A stretch of DNA of 64,000 nucleotides from an uncultured Mitsuokella sp. (GCA_945873115.1 CAMCBT010000006.1:1-64000), one strand, 5' to 3'. Shown: positions 19,901-27,960, counted from the stretch's first letter. The notes: a model not told the origin generated them from the letters alone. Numbers and translations are program-made.

Positions 19901-22900
19901 TACTCGATAATATCTCCGGAGCCATCCGTCGTCTCGCCCGAAGAGCTTGCGTTCCACTGCGCGTTTGTATGGCTGTTGAGATTCGTGCCGAAGGTGTTGA
20001 GCTCGGGGGATGCGGAGTAGACCTTCCATGTGCCGCCCTCACCCGTCGTGATGGCAGACGAAGCGGTCGTAAGATTTTGGAAGCTCCCACGCGACCCCTT
20101 CTCATTGATGACGACGGCATCATCCGCCGTGCTGGACGTGATGATCGCGCCGCCATCCGCGCCTTGGCCCAGCGTGATGTTTCCCTTGTCTGATGTCGTG
20201 ATCAGCTCGACGTTCCCCTTCGCTGTGATGCCATTGACAAGAACGCTGTCCACGCCTTGCACATGGACTTTGCCCGCGTCCGCCTTGATGCGGCCCGCTA
20301 CATCGACCGTGCCGCCGTTGATCGCAACGCTGTCGTCTGCGCGGACATAGCCGTCTGCACCCGGATTCGATCCGATCTTGACAGCAGCGGCCGAGTCGAT
20401 CGAGACGCTCTTCATCTGGCTCGTATCGCCAATGCTCCCGCCGACGGTGACAGAGCCGGTGCCCACTTTGATGTCGAGGGCGGAATGGGCGAGGTTCGTT
20501 TCCTGCGTAAATCCGAGCGTCGTTCCCGTCATGTTCTGCACATCGTCCCACTTGGAGCCGTAGCCATAACCGGTGGTGAGATAAGGACCCGATCCATCCG
20601 GCTGCCATGTGGTTTCCGAGGCCGCGCCATCGGTATTCCAACTCGTATAGCTGCCGCCCAGGGAACCGCCTGCGGCATCGGTGAAGCGCTTGCCAAGGGA
20701 GCTTCCCGCCTCGGCCGCCTCCGGGCCTGCCGTCCAGTAGAAGCCGTCCGTACGATCGGGATCGTGTGGCATTGCCACCGCGTCCGCCGTCGTCCCATGC
20801 TTCGCGCTGCCCTGACCGCCGACAAAGGTCGGATACTGGCTGCCCTGCGCCACGACGGAGTTCTCAAGAGCCGAAGTGAGCGTCGCGAGATAGGTATCCC
20901 CTGCCTTCGTACCGTCCCCCTTCGTCGCCATCGCCTGCGCCGCCTGATACCATGCCTGAAGCCCGCGGGCAAGAACCTTCGTCTCGATGCTGTGATCCGT
21001 ATCCCCGGCAAGCTCGAACGTCTTATCCATCAATGCACAGATATAATTAAGGCGCTTCTGCGCCGTCGCCTGTGCTGTCCCGTTTTCGTACTCTTCCTTC
21101 GTAGGCCATGCCTGCTTAATGGAAGAAATCGCGGGATCTGAAGCTGCGACTTTCACGAAATCCGTACCGCCAAAAAGCTTCGCCCTGTTTGCCGCCGACT
21201 CGTCGTCCTTGTTTCCATAGCCTGCGGCGAGCGCCCAGTAGAGCAACGCCTTCTTCGCCTGCTCTGCAGTCACGGCGTAGGTGCCGTCCGCGTTCTTCGG
21301 GAAGTTGAAATACTGCACCTCATAGGCGACCCCCGGAACAGGATCAAGGGCGGAGGGGAAGGACTGGAGGAGCTTTGCAAAGGCATCCTTGTCCGACATG
21401 AGCTTGTTGACAAGCGTCATCCACTCCGCCGACGGCTCGACGCTCCCTAAAGGACCGTACGAATACACATGATAGGAATTGCCGGAGAGAATGTTGCCGC
21501 TGACGGCGACTCTCCCATCCTGCCCGCCGGTCGTATTTATGGCAAGCGTCTTCCCGTTCAGCCCGACGGCGACATCGCCGTACACGAGGACGTTGCCCCC
21601 GTTCGTCGTGATCGTGCGGTCTCTGTACACCGTCTTGTCATCTGCTGCAAGGGGCGTCGGTCCGACATAGAGGCCCGTCGTGCCGTCCGTGAGATTCTTT
21701 CCGCTGCCGATAGCGACCGTTCCGCCATTCGTCGCAAGGTTGCCGTTAAGGATCGTCGCGCCGACCGTATCGCCGTCCGCATCCGCGTGCAGCGTGAGGC
21801 CGAGTTTCCCGCTCGTGGACGTGACGTCGCCGTTGATCGTGATATTGCGATCCGCCTTCAGCGTGAGCGTGGCATTGCCGCCGGCCGTCTTCTCGATCGC
21901 CTTGTCCGAACCCTGCTTCGCGTCGACCGTGATGGATGCCACGCCGTTCTTCTCGCGTGCCTCCACCGTGACGGATGTGCCCTTGTTGAGGGAGTTCTCA
22001 AGAGTCTGCGTCTTCACCCAGCTCTTCTGGTTGCTCGTCGTATCGTTCGAAAGCGCAAGGCTGTCCGCCGGATCATAGCCCGCCGGCTGCGTGTCGCTCA
22101 CGACGACATCAAGCGGATCGATCAGCCACTCGCCCGCTTTGCCCGTCTCGCCTGCGGCGGAGATGTTGACATTGCCGAGGCGGACGACATCGCCGCTCGT
22201 CTCGATCTTGCCGCCGTCCACGCTGCCATCGGCAAGAAGGGATGCGCCGTCCTTCACGTTCGTCAATCCGCCGAGAAGAGTAATCTTGCCGCCGTTCGTG
22301 CCTTCCGCCGCGGAGCTGGCATCCAGTGTGCCGCTGACCGCCGTCGTGCCGTTTCCGCTGTCGAGGACGATCTCGCCCGTCTTGCCGACGTGCGCTGTCT
22401 TCGCCTCGATGACGCCTTCGTTGTTGACGACGGACGCCATCGCGTCGCCCGCGCCCTTCGCCGTCATGACGACGTATCCGCTGTCCGCCTTCAGTGCGCC
22501 CGTGTTGAGGACCTTCGCGCTTGCCAATCCGCCATCCACGACGAAGTTGATCTTGCTCGCGTCGTCCGCCGAGAGAGCCACCTGCTTTGCCGCGATGAGC
22601 GCGACCTTGCCGCCTTCGTTCTCAATCGTTTTGCCGTTCTCCACCGATGCAGCGTGAAGCACGACGAGTCCGCCCTGCGCCTTGATCTGCGCCTCATTGA
22701 TGATCGGCGCGATATTGCCGTCCGAAAGCGCCAGCGAGAACGCACTCGTGCCGCGTCCGAACTCCTTCATGTCCGCATCGGAAACAAGTCCCGTCGATGC
22801 GACAAGGCCGCCCACGTCGATCTGCGCGCCCTTGCTGAACATGACGCCGTTCGGATTGACGAGGAAGATATGGCCGTTCGCCATCAGCGCACCGTCAATG

Positions 22901-23190
22901 ACGGAAGCGAGATTCCCCGTGACGCGGTTCAGAGCAATCGCGTCCAGTCCCGGCTGGTTGAAGCGGACGCTTTCGCCCGCACCGATGCCGAAGGACTTCC
23001 AGTCGATCGCCACTCGGTTCGTGGACTGGTCAATGGTCATGTGATTGCCGTCCTGATGGATCTCGGCCGCACCGGACCGGACATCGCCGCCCTGCGGCAT
23101 GGCGTTCGCCATGCTTCCTGTAATGCCTACGAGCGCCGCGCCGAGCATCGCCGAGCTGCGCTTCCAATTTCTGCGAATCCTGCGTTTCAT
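16918..23190 (-). CDS. Two-partner-secretion filamentous haemagglutinin-like adhesin with YDG/MBG-type repeats
   Basis: 2090-residue surface protein. The N-terminus has a long basic signal region and an Ala-rich cut site (GSMANAMPQ). The TPS/FHA-N domain follows (about 30-270) with TIDQSTNRVAIDWKSFGIG, FNQPGLDAIALNRVTG and NGHIFLVNPNGVMFSKGAQI, the segments a TpsB pore recognises. A beta-helix continues to about 570. A helix-rich insert follows (about 572-795), then more beta-helix. From about 1115 to 1820 there are YDG/MBG-like modules (KTYGETMTSDDI, KQTYGDGNITYT, and paired copies of YSTTYGKDEGDKTVTLHGVN and YSTEYGSIDGDKTVTVHGVN). The C-terminus ends LILEGIDAVYVNFD. The ATG at 23190 has GGGAGG 8 nt upstream; the open frame back to 23238 has none. 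No TpsB transporter lies in the window. Confidence 0.9.
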   Translation of the reverse strand: MKRRIRRNWKRSSAMLGAALVGITGSMANAMPQGGDVRSGAAEIHQDGNHMTIDQSTNRVAIDWKSFGIGAGESVRFNQPGLDAIALNRVTGNLASVIDGALMANGHIFLVNPNGVMFSKGAQIDVGGLVASTGLVSDADMKEFGRGTSAFSLALSDGNIAPIINEAQIKAQGGLVVLHAASVENGKTIENEGGKVALIAAKQVALSADDASKINFVVDGGLASAKVLNTGALKADSGYVVMTAKGAGDAMASVVNNEGVIEAKTAHVGKTGEIVLDSGNGTTAVSGTLDASSAAEGTNGGKITLLGGLTNVKDGASLLADGSVDGGKIETSGDVVRLGNVNISAAGETGKAGEWLIDPLDVVVSDTQPAGYDPADSLALSNDTTSNQKSWVKTQTLENSLNKGTSVTVEAREKNGVASITVDAKQGSDKAIEKTAGGNATLTLKADRNITINGDVTSTSGKLGLTLHADADGDTVGATILNGNLATNGGTVAIGSGKNLTDGTTGLYVGPTPLAADDKTVYRDRTITTNGGNVLVYGDVAVGLNGKTLAINTTGGQDGRVAVSGNILSGNSYHVYSYGPLGSVEPSAEWMTLVNKLMSDKDAFAKLLQSFPSALDPVPGVAYEVQYFNFPKNADGTYAVTAEQAKKALLYWALAAGYGNKDDESAANRAKLFGGTDFVKVAASDPAISSIKQAWPTKEEYENGTAQATAQKRLNYICALMDKTFELAGDTDHSIETKVLARGLQAWYQAAQAMATKGDGTKAGDTYLATLTSALENSVVAQGSQYPTFVGGQGSAKHGTTADAVAMPHDPDRTDGFYWTAGPEAAEAGSSLGKRFTDAAGGSLGGSYTSWNTDGAASETTWQPDGSGPYLTTGYGYGSKWDDVQNMTGTTLGFTQETNLAHSALDIKVGTGSVTVGGSIGDTSQMKSVSIDSAAAVKIGSNPGADGYVRADDSVAINGGTVDVAGRIKADAGKVHVQGVDSVLVNGITAKGNVELITTSDKGNITLGQGADGGAIITSSTADDAVVINEKGSRGSFQNLTTASSAITTGEGGTWKVYSASPELNTFGTNLNSHTNAQWNASSSGETTDGSGDIIEYQGDMAGNKYIFQAQPEITIQAKDATKTYGETMTSDDIQRTIKTSYKTKSGQDIADIGAYSDAFQEKPEAENYKGTPIFESKGFDASATRNGGDKPAADGKNAIYSITGKADSVVGANGYKTTVKGADLTITKRSVTITTEGKQTYGDGNITYTHSDGGQGFVNGDGDKVVYNDTVKTGSDYDSALKEKKEEIRKNGGDESKVTTPDAGRYEDSVTTTITGNGEDGSPIADNYEVTTDGGITVDKVRIPSKPTNPANPSHPSTPSITDQGKDGSTVAVVDGTPIYSTTYGKDEGDKTVTLHGVNGDGDKTIGFTTDALVTNSSNPKETTKDVGKYNTTVDLGELSKNYTFEDADPGSDGAKKTFADTAEVTKAKLTVKMGDTEASYGGDFHPADPGYAIDADTVVNGNSVRDLENEIVEKGGIETVNGGLGTNGRKTQDAGTYAVTGEKKGRLSADDLKNYDITIENGVSTVHKAVIDLPADPSNPGADPTKPTISGKTNVDGNPLYSTEYGSIDGDKTVTVHGVNGDGDFTADITGTTALTGKTGDGERVTENVMRDKDGNVTNGYDTTVTLRTNDNGTDWTKNYTFRTTDGSDSATKTFDHSARVTPHEVSYTTDGIENTYGSPAPNTGSDIAHFTGGKTAVNGDSFDKVGFRYNDFGGGYIDANGNPIDPSANSDVSTYRTNNVKDGGYDVSSKVTGGAGLLNNYTFTETTGKLRIDPKDINYTVTGSTDPNGNTTYTVTPKNGDGTNGTPGQPGLTTPIEDQFVPGDTPPVITFTPGGINPDGSTKIITTVDGKEVTPGGTNGNYRYNYNGIIPSPKSDENGGVRDVIDKPDQNPKSPSNIGGTGSITDNRNAGGIAGVDRVLGFTDAQLPFFKNISGTTMNYGSFDVSVDPDTVHLSPVAKLIPEPNQPKTQYREYTASITTAAGTGEYKMTYDGSRFLITPMDAAARVAVLAGDATKNVELAAQALHLGFADMGLILEGIDAVYVNFD

Positions 23191-23281
23191 AAGAAATCCT
23201 CCCATCACTATCCCACAGATCCCGATACAATCTAACAATTGTATAATCTAGGACTATCTGCCTTTCTAGCTATTCTGGTAA

Positions 23282-23310
23282 AGTATAGTCTAAAAGACCT
23301 AGAAAGTCAA
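23282..23310 (-). promoter_or_regulatory. Sigma-70 promoter of the TPS adhesin
   Basis: On the minus strand TTGACT (23305-23310), a 17-nt spacer and TATACT (23282-23287) give a leader of about 85 nt before the adhesin ATG. The stretch from 23311 to 23579, between this promoter and the tetR promoter, holds nothing I recognise. Confidence 0.75.
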
Positions 23311-23579
23311 CTTCTTTTTGTCAGAACAAGGCAGAAAAGAGAGAAAAAGACAGCCCGAGAACGGCAGAAAAATTTTGTCGATTGAATTGGGAAAAGGATA
23401 CGGAAGCAGGAATTGCATCAATTTTGCCGAAAGGAAGCAGAGCAGGCTTTTGGTATTCGCGAGCCCATCGGAAAAGTGCTGCACGAGGCGGTCGCGAGGA
23501 TTTTCCCTTCGGGGTGTGAAGCTCTATTAAGCGACGGTCATCGCGAGAAAAACTGAATTTTTTGGATTTCTCCCTTTAA

Positions 23580-23603
23580 AAATGAACGCCATTCATTTAT
23601 AAT
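23580..23603 (+). promoter_or_regulatory. tetR promoter with embedded palindromic operator
   Basis: A perfect TATAAT (23598-23603) is immediately preceded by an inverted repeat, AAATGAA-CGCCA-TTCATTT (23580-23598). A repressor bound here would cover the promoter. TetR-family regulators commonly autoregulate through such sites. No canonical -35 box is visible at 17 nt. Confidence 0.65.
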
Positions 23604-23634
23604 AGAGATACGAACCGTAAAGGAGGAGCGTTTT

Positions 23635-24255
23635 ATGGAAGGCACGAGGAAGGAAGAGACCCTCGGGCGGCGGGAGCGGAAGAAGCTCCAGTCCCGCAAG
23701 GCCATCATCGATGCGGCTGTCAAGGAGTTCGCGGCGAAGGGCTTCCGGGAGACGAGCGTCGCTGACATCATGAATGCGGCGGATCTCGGCATCGGCACCT
23801 TTTACAACTACTTCCAGTCGAAGGAGGACATCCTCATGAGCCTCCTTTCCTCCCTCATCGAGCAGATGGAGGAGGACGTGAAGGCACTGCGGGCAGAGGG
23901 CAAGAGCTCGCCGGAGCTCATCGCCTCCGTGACCATCCTCATGGCACGGTTCCTGGATGAAAATCGCTTCGTGCTGCCTCTTTTTCTCGCGGCATCGGAT
24001 CAGTCCGGCATGCCCGAGGGAAAGCGGGACAAGCGCATCCGGTCCCCTCGATTCAAGGATATCTTCGAGAATATCCTGCGGGAGGGGCAGGAGAAGGGGG
24101 AGATCCGCACGGATGTGCCGGTGCTCCTCATTGCGGAGCTTTTCCATTCCCTCTATCAGGCGGCGGCCTTCAGCGGCCTGGACCTCTCCTTCGAGGAGAA
24201 TATCGCCATGAAGACGCGGGTGCTCTTAGATGGCATCCGGGCAAAGGGGGAGTGA
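23635..24255 (+). CDS. TetR/AcrR family transcriptional regulator
   Basis: 206 residues. The N-terminal helix-turn-helix spans about residues 15-65: RKAIIDAAVKEFAAKGFRET, then SVADIMNAADLGIGTFYNYF with the GTFYNYF recognition helix. The C-terminal part is a helical ligand-binding domain of unknown specificity. AAAGGAGGAG precedes the ATG. The operator upstream suggests autoregulation. The two radical-SAM genes begin 123 nt downstream on the same strand and may be co-regulated, but no second site was found. Confidence 0.88.
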   Translation: MEGTRKEETLGRRERKKLQSRKAIIDAAVKEFAAKGFRETSVADIMNAADLGIGTFYNYFQSKEDILMSLLSSLIEQMEEDVKALRAEGKSSPELIASVTILMARFLDENRFVLPLFLAASDQSGMPEGKRDKRIRSPRFKDIFENILREGQEKGEIRTDVPVLLIAELFHSLYQAAAFSGLDLSFEENIAMKTRVLLDGIRAKGE

Positions 24256-24378
24256 GCAGCCCCTTTGTTCGGCTCTGGGGAGGCGACGCTTTTGGCGGCA
24301 CCCTGCCCGGGAGGGCACCCCGTTTGTGGATTCTGTGGAGCACGGATTTTCTGTGCATCTTAGGGAGATTTATCAAGA

Positions 24379-25569
24379 ATGATTAGTGTGACAAAGCTAT
24401 TATTCGCAAGAGAGTACTTCGGCGATCGCCTTCGCTATACGAAGAACGCCCATGCCATGAAGAACGGCGCAGCGGAGGGGGTGGGCCCTGTGGTAGTATG
24501 GAACTCCACGAAGACCTGCAACCTGAAGTGCATGCATTGCTACATGGGCTCCGATGCGAAGAAGTACCAGAATGAGCTCACCACCGAGGAGGCAAAGCGC
24601 TTTATCGACGATCTGGCGGAGTTCCACGTGCCGGTGCTGCTCTTCTCCGGCGGCGAGCCCCTGATTCGCGAGGACTTCTTCGAGCTGGCGGCCTATGCCC
24701 AAGAAAAGGGCATCCGCCCGACGCTCTCCACGAACGGAACCCTCATCACCCGCGAGGTGGCCCAGAAAATCAAGGACATCGGCGTGGGCTACGTGGGCAT
24801 CTCTCTCGATGGCCTCAAGGACGTCAATGACAAGTTCCGCGGCGTGGAGGGCGCCTACCGGCGGGCCATGGAGGGCATCCAGAACTGCGTGGCCGTGGGC
24901 CAGCGGGTGGGCCTCCGATTCACCATCAACCACCACAATATCAAAGAGCTCGATAAAATCTTCGATTTCATCGAGGCGGAAAACATCAACCGCGTCTGTT
25001 TCTACCACTTGGTCTATTCCGGCCGGGGCCAGCAGATGATGGATCAAGATGTGACGGCGGAGGAGTCCCGTCGGGCGCTGGACACCATCATCCGCCGCAC
25101 GAAGGACTTCGAGGCCCGGGGCCTGGAGAAGGAAATCCTCACGGTGGACAACCACTGCGACGCCATCTACATGTACCTGAAGGAAAAGGAAGCCGGGAAC
25201 GACGAGCTGGCGGCTCAGATCCTGGAGTACGTCCACAGGAACGGCGGCAATCGCTCCGGCATCGCCTTCTCGGAGGTGGATCCCTTCGGCTACGTCCACC
25301 CGGATCAGTTCACCCAGCACCATACCTTTGGCAATGTGCGGGAGCGGAAGTTCGGCGATATCTGGACGGATACGTCGAATCCCATCCTCGCGGGCCTGAA
25401 GGACAGGAAGCCCCTCCTCAAGGGCCGCTGCGCGAAATGCAAGTGGCTGGATAACTGCAACGGCAACTTCCGCACCCGGGCCGAGGCCCGGACGGGGGAC
25501 TTCTGGGAGTCGGATCCCAGCTGCTATCTGACGGATGAAGAAATCGGCCTCGGGGAGGGTGTAAAGTGA
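24379..25569 (+). CDS. nirJ1: Radical SAM/SPASM protein, NirJ1/AhbC type
   Basis: 396 residues. The opening ISVTKLLFAREYFGDRLRY is typical of NirJ1 proteins of anaerobic Firmicutes. The radical-SAM cluster motif is CNLKCMHC (about residue 50), and the SAM-binding stretch is LLFSGGEPL. The C-terminus has a SPASM-type cluster (CAKCKWLDNCNGN and a last Cys near 383). Relatives act on sirohaem-derived tetrapyrroles (AhbC removes acetate side chains; NirJ forms haem d1). The substrate here is inferred from family only. It overlaps nirJ2 by 4 nt, so the two enzymes are probably made together. Confidence 0.8.
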   Translation: MISVTKLLFAREYFGDRLRYTKNAHAMKNGAAEGVGPVVVWNSTKTCNLKCMHCYMGSDAKKYQNELTTEEAKRFIDDLAEFHVPVLLFSGGEPLIREDFFELAAYAQEKGIRPTLSTNGTLITREVAQKIKDIGVGYVGISLDGLKDVNDKFRGVEGAYRRAMEGIQNCVAVGQRVGLRFTINHHNIKELDKIFDFIEAENINRVCFYHLVYSGRGQQMMDQDVTAEESRRALDTIIRRTKDFEARGLEKEILTVDNHCDAIYMYLKEKEAGNDELAAQILEYVHRNGGNRSGIAFSEVDPFGYVHPDQFTQHHTFGNVRERKFGDIWTDTSNPILAGLKDRKPLLKGRCAKCKWLDNCNGNFRTRAEARTGDFWESDPSCYLTDEEIGLGEGVK

Positions 25570-26564
25570 AGATCATATCCTGGAACACGACGAATGCCTG
25601 CAACATGTACTGCGCCCACTGCTACCGGGACGCAGGCTGCAAGGCGGAGGAAGAACTCAATACCGAAGAGGGCAAGAAGCTGCTGGATGAAATCGCCCGG
25701 GCCGGCTTCAAGATCATGATTTTCTCCGGCGGCGAGCCCCTGACCCGGCCGGATATCTACGAGCTGGTGAGCCACGCAAGAGGCCTCGGCATGATCCCGG
25801 TCTTTGGCACGAACGGCACCCTCATCACCCGCGAGGTGGCCCAGAAGCTGAAGGACGCGGGGGCCATGGCCATGGGCATCTCCCTGGACTCCATGGACCG
25901 AGAAAAGCACGACAAGTTCCGCAGCTACCCCGGCGGCTGGCAGGGGGCCGTGGACGGCATGAAGAACTGCGCCGCCGTGGGGCTCCCCTTCCAGATCCAC
26001 ACGACGGTCATGGACTGGAACCAGCAGGAGCTGGAGGCCATCACGGACTTTGCCGTGGAGCTGGGGGCGAAGGCCCATCATTTCTTCTTCCTGGTGCCCA
26101 CGGGGCGCGCAAAGACCATCGAGGAGGAATCTCTCCGGGCGGAGCAGTACGAGGCGGTGCTCACCCGCATCATGAAGAAGCAGGAGGAAGTGGACATCGA
26201 GCTCAAGCCCACCTGCGCACCGCAATTTTTGCGCATCGTGGATCAGCTGGGCTACAAGAGCCGCTTCCACCGGGGGTGCCTGGCGGGTCTGAGCTACTGC
26301 ATCATCAGCCCGAAGGGAAAAGTCCAGCCCTGCGCCTACCTCAAGATGGAAATCGGGGACGTGCGGGAAAAGCCCTTCGACGAGATCTGGCGGGACAGCG
26401 AGGTGCTCAAAAAGCTCCGCACCCTGGAGTACTCCGGCGGCTGCGGCACCTGCGAGTACAAGGGTGCCTGCGGCGGCTGCCGCGCCCGCGCCGCCTGCTA
26501 CCATGACGGCGACTACATGAGCGAGGAGCCCTGGTGCCTCTACCACGACCGCCGTGGGGAGTAA
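25566..26564 (+). CDS. nirJ2: Radical SAM/SPASM protein, NirJ2/AhbD type
   Basis: 332 residues with the radical-SAM motif CNMYCAHCYRD (about residue 12) and IFSGGEPLTR. The C-terminal auxiliary cluster region is CGTCEYKGACGGCRARA, then EPWCLYH. This is the pattern of NirJ2 and of AhbD, which decarboxylates Fe-coproporphyrin III to haem b. It starts at a GTG overlapping the nirJ1 stop, with GGGAGG upstream. The pair suggests a sirohaem-dependent haem or haem-like pathway, but none of the earlier genes (ahbA/B, hemA-D) are nearby. Confidence 0.8.
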   Translation: MKIISWNTTNACNMYCAHCYRDAGCKAEEELNTEEGKKLLDEIARAGFKIMIFSGGEPLTRPDIYELVSHARGLGMIPVFGTNGTLITREVAQKLKDAGAMAMGISLDSMDREKHDKFRSYPGGWQGAVDGMKNCAAVGLPFQIHTTVMDWNQQELEAITDFAVELGAKAHHFFFLVPTGRAKTIEEESLRAEQYEAVLTRIMKKQEEVDIELKPTCAPQFLRIVDQLGYKSRFHRGCLAGLSYCIISPKGKVQPCAYLKMEIGDVREKPFDEIWRDSEVLKKLRTLEYSGGCGTCEYKGACGGCRARAACYHDGDYMSEEPWCLYHDRRGE

Positions 26565-26618
26565 GGAGGCGAAAGGTTTGAGTACCAAACTCTTTGTGAG
26601 AAGTTGTGCAGAAAACAT

Positions 26619-26647
26619 TTGACCGCGGTCCCTCCTTTCGCTACAAT
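26619..26647 (+). promoter_or_regulatory. Sigma-70 promoter of the polysaccharide deacetylase gene
   Basis: TTGACC (26619-26624), a 17-nt spacer and TACAAT (26642-26647) lie about 39 nt before the GTG start. Confidence 0.75.
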
Positions 26648-26685
26648 AGGAAGTAGTATGCACAGCGGTTTTGGGAGGATTACTC

Positions 26686-27546
26686 GTGCAGGAACAAAAA
26701 AATTTCAAAAAGCCTGTTCTTTTCTTCTGCGCTTTCCTGGTGCTGGCTCTCATTGCCTTTGGCACCTATACCCTTCGCCCCTCGAACAGGGCGGGGACGG
26801 CCCAGGCAGCGACGGAGGCGGCTGCGGTGAGCGTCGGCCAGACGAATGCAGCCCAGAGCATCCTCGTACTCAACTACCACAAGATTGACACCCTCATGCA
26901 CTCCCTCTCCGTGAATCCCAGCGATTTCCGCTGGCAGATGGAGTACCTGAAGAGCCACGGCTACAATACCATAACGCCCGATGACCTCATCGCCAATATG
27001 GAGGAGGGGAAGGCCCTTCCCGTCAATCCGGTGCTCATCACCTTTGACGACGGGTATCTGGATAACTACAAGAATGCCTATCCCGTGCTGAAGGAGCTGG
27101 GCATGAAGGCCACCATCTTCGTGGTGACGGATTTTATGGGGGGCAAGAAGGGGTATCTCGACTGGTCGAAGTGCCGGGAGATGGAGAAGAATGGCATCAC
27201 CATCGCCTCCCATACGGTGGACCACAAGTCCATGACGGATCTCTCGGACGAGCAGCTGCGCCACGAGCTGATAGACTCGAAGAAGGCGGCGGAGGAGGCT
27301 CTGGGCCACAGCGTGGACTACATCGCCTATCCGACGGGAGCCTACAACCTCCACATCGCCGACATGACGAAGGAGGCGGGGTACAAGGCCGCCTTTACCA
27401 TCAAGTACGGCAATGCGGACAAGGAGAGCAATGTCTACGCCATCGAGCGGGTGCCCATCTTTCATACGGAGCACACGAATCGGGACTTTGTGGAGCGCAT
27501 CAGCTACACGCCCCTCTTCCAGCAGTTCGGCTGGAAAAAGGCGTGA
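26686..27546 (+). CDS. Membrane-anchored polysaccharide deacetylase (CE4)
   Basis: 286 residues. One N-terminal membrane anchor (PVLFFCAFLVLALIAFGTYT) is followed by a short linker. The NodB/CE4 domain has ILVLNYHKI, then TFDDGYLDNY (motif 1, catalytic Asp and metal Asp), SHTVDHKSM (motif 2, metal His pair) and YPTGAYN (motif 3). It probably removes acetyl groups from peptidoglycan or an exopolysaccharide outside the membrane. GGGAGGA sits 6 nt before the GTG at 26686; an in-frame TTG at 26671 overlaps that site and is rejected. It has its own promoter and is not coupled to nirJ2. Confidence 0.87.
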   Translation: MQEQKNFKKPVLFFCAFLVLALIAFGTYTLRPSNRAGTAQAATEAAAVSVGQTNAAQSILVLNYHKIDTLMHSLSVNPSDFRWQMEYLKSHGYNTITPDDLIANMEEGKALPVNPVLITFDDGYLDNYKNAYPVLKELGMKATIFVVTDFMGGKKGYLDWSKCREMEKNGITIASHTVDHKSMTDLSDEQLRHELIDSKKAAEEALGHSVDYIAYPTGAYNLHIADMTKEAGYKAAFTIKYGNADKESNVYAIERVPIFHTEHTNRDFVERISYTPLFQQFGWKKA

Positions 27547-27572
27547 GTCTGTAACGCTGGTTACGGAATGGA

Positions 27573-27612
27573 ACGCCTTCCCCATGGTAAGCTGAAGGCG
27601 TGTATTATATTA
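27573..27612 (+). terminator. Possible terminator of the deacetylase gene
   Basis: ACGCCTT (27573-27579) and AAGGCGT (27595-27601) form a 7-bp stem with a 15-nt loop, followed by an A/T-rich but not T-only tail. A smaller GTAAC/GTTAC hairpin lies just before it. Confidence 0.4.
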
Positions 27613-27731
27613 AACTCAACGCACAAACGTCCACTTCGTGGACATTGTGCGCCCGTCCTTGCAGTAAATCCTGCCAATCACGCTGCGCCTGCGGCTTGCG
27701 TTCTTGGGGATTTACATAGTAAAAAGAGAAT
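27613..27731 (-). repeat. Dispersed repeat, copy A
   Basis: About 115 bp which, read on the minus strand, matches the plus strand at 52384-52500 at roughly 70% by eye. Shared blocks include TTTACTA, CCCAAGAA, CAAGCC, TGATTGGC and a near-identical hairpin (GCGCACAATGTCCAC, GAA loop, GTGGAC...TGTGCG). Here one arm of the hairpin differs (GTTTGTGC for ATTGTGC). It carries no convincing gene. Confidence 0.75.
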
Positions 27732-27780
27732 ACGTTCTTCGAGCAAAAGCAGCTAAAGCGATGCCATGCTGCTGCGCCGA

Positions 27781-27842
27781 GGCATTTGCCTCCGGGGCCA
27801 CGCGGGAAACGGCGTGACCTTCCATTGTGAAAAGGAGAAGCC
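27781..27842 (+). promoter_or_regulatory. Probable molybdenum-cofactor (Moco) riboswitch aptamer
   Basis: The RNA has the order of conserved pieces I recall for the Moco motif: GCCTCCGG, GCCACGC, a GGGAAAC loop closed by CACGC/GCGTG, then CCTTCC and a final GGAGAAGCC. GGC...GCC and CTCC/GGAG close the outer stem. A terminator follows 21 nt later, and the gene downstream starts a Mo transport and Moco synthesis operon. In this family Moco binding usually lowers expression. No covariance-model search was run. Confidence 0.75.
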
Positions 27843-27863
27843 AGATTTTCCATGCCCTTTTGG

Positions 27864-27896
27864 AGAGCCGTCTTTTCCATGGACGGCTCTCTTTTT
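27864..27896 (+). terminator. Intrinsic terminator, expression platform of the Moco riboswitch
   Basis: A 9-bp perfect stem (AGAGCCGTC with GACGGCTCT), a 9-nt loop and a T5 tail lie in the 5' leader of modA. This fits transcription attenuation controlled by the upstream aptamer. Confidence 0.85.
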
Positions 27897-27960
27897 GTTG
27901 CCTGTATAGGCCTCTGTAGATTCCTGCCGGGGATGGGTCTTTCTATCAGGAGGTATGGAT

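Noticed and set aside
16678-20193. 1171-codon plus-strand ORF opposite the adhesin
   Set aside because: It is an antisense shadow: the product is Arg/Val/Ala-rich without domain motifs, and it lies fully opposite a protein with a signal peptide, RBS, promoter, terminator and clear TPS domain.
21469-23235. 588-codon plus-strand ORF opposite the adhesin N-terminus
   Set aside because: Same frame relation and composition bias as the other shadow; no RBS and no recognisable protein.
23318-23530. 70-codon ORF in the adhesin-tetR gap
   Set aside because: No RBS, basic low-complexity product and no similarity recognised.
24256-24378. GC-rich partial palindrome after tetR as a terminator
   Set aside because: Pairing is patchy and there is no T-run, so termination cannot be supported.
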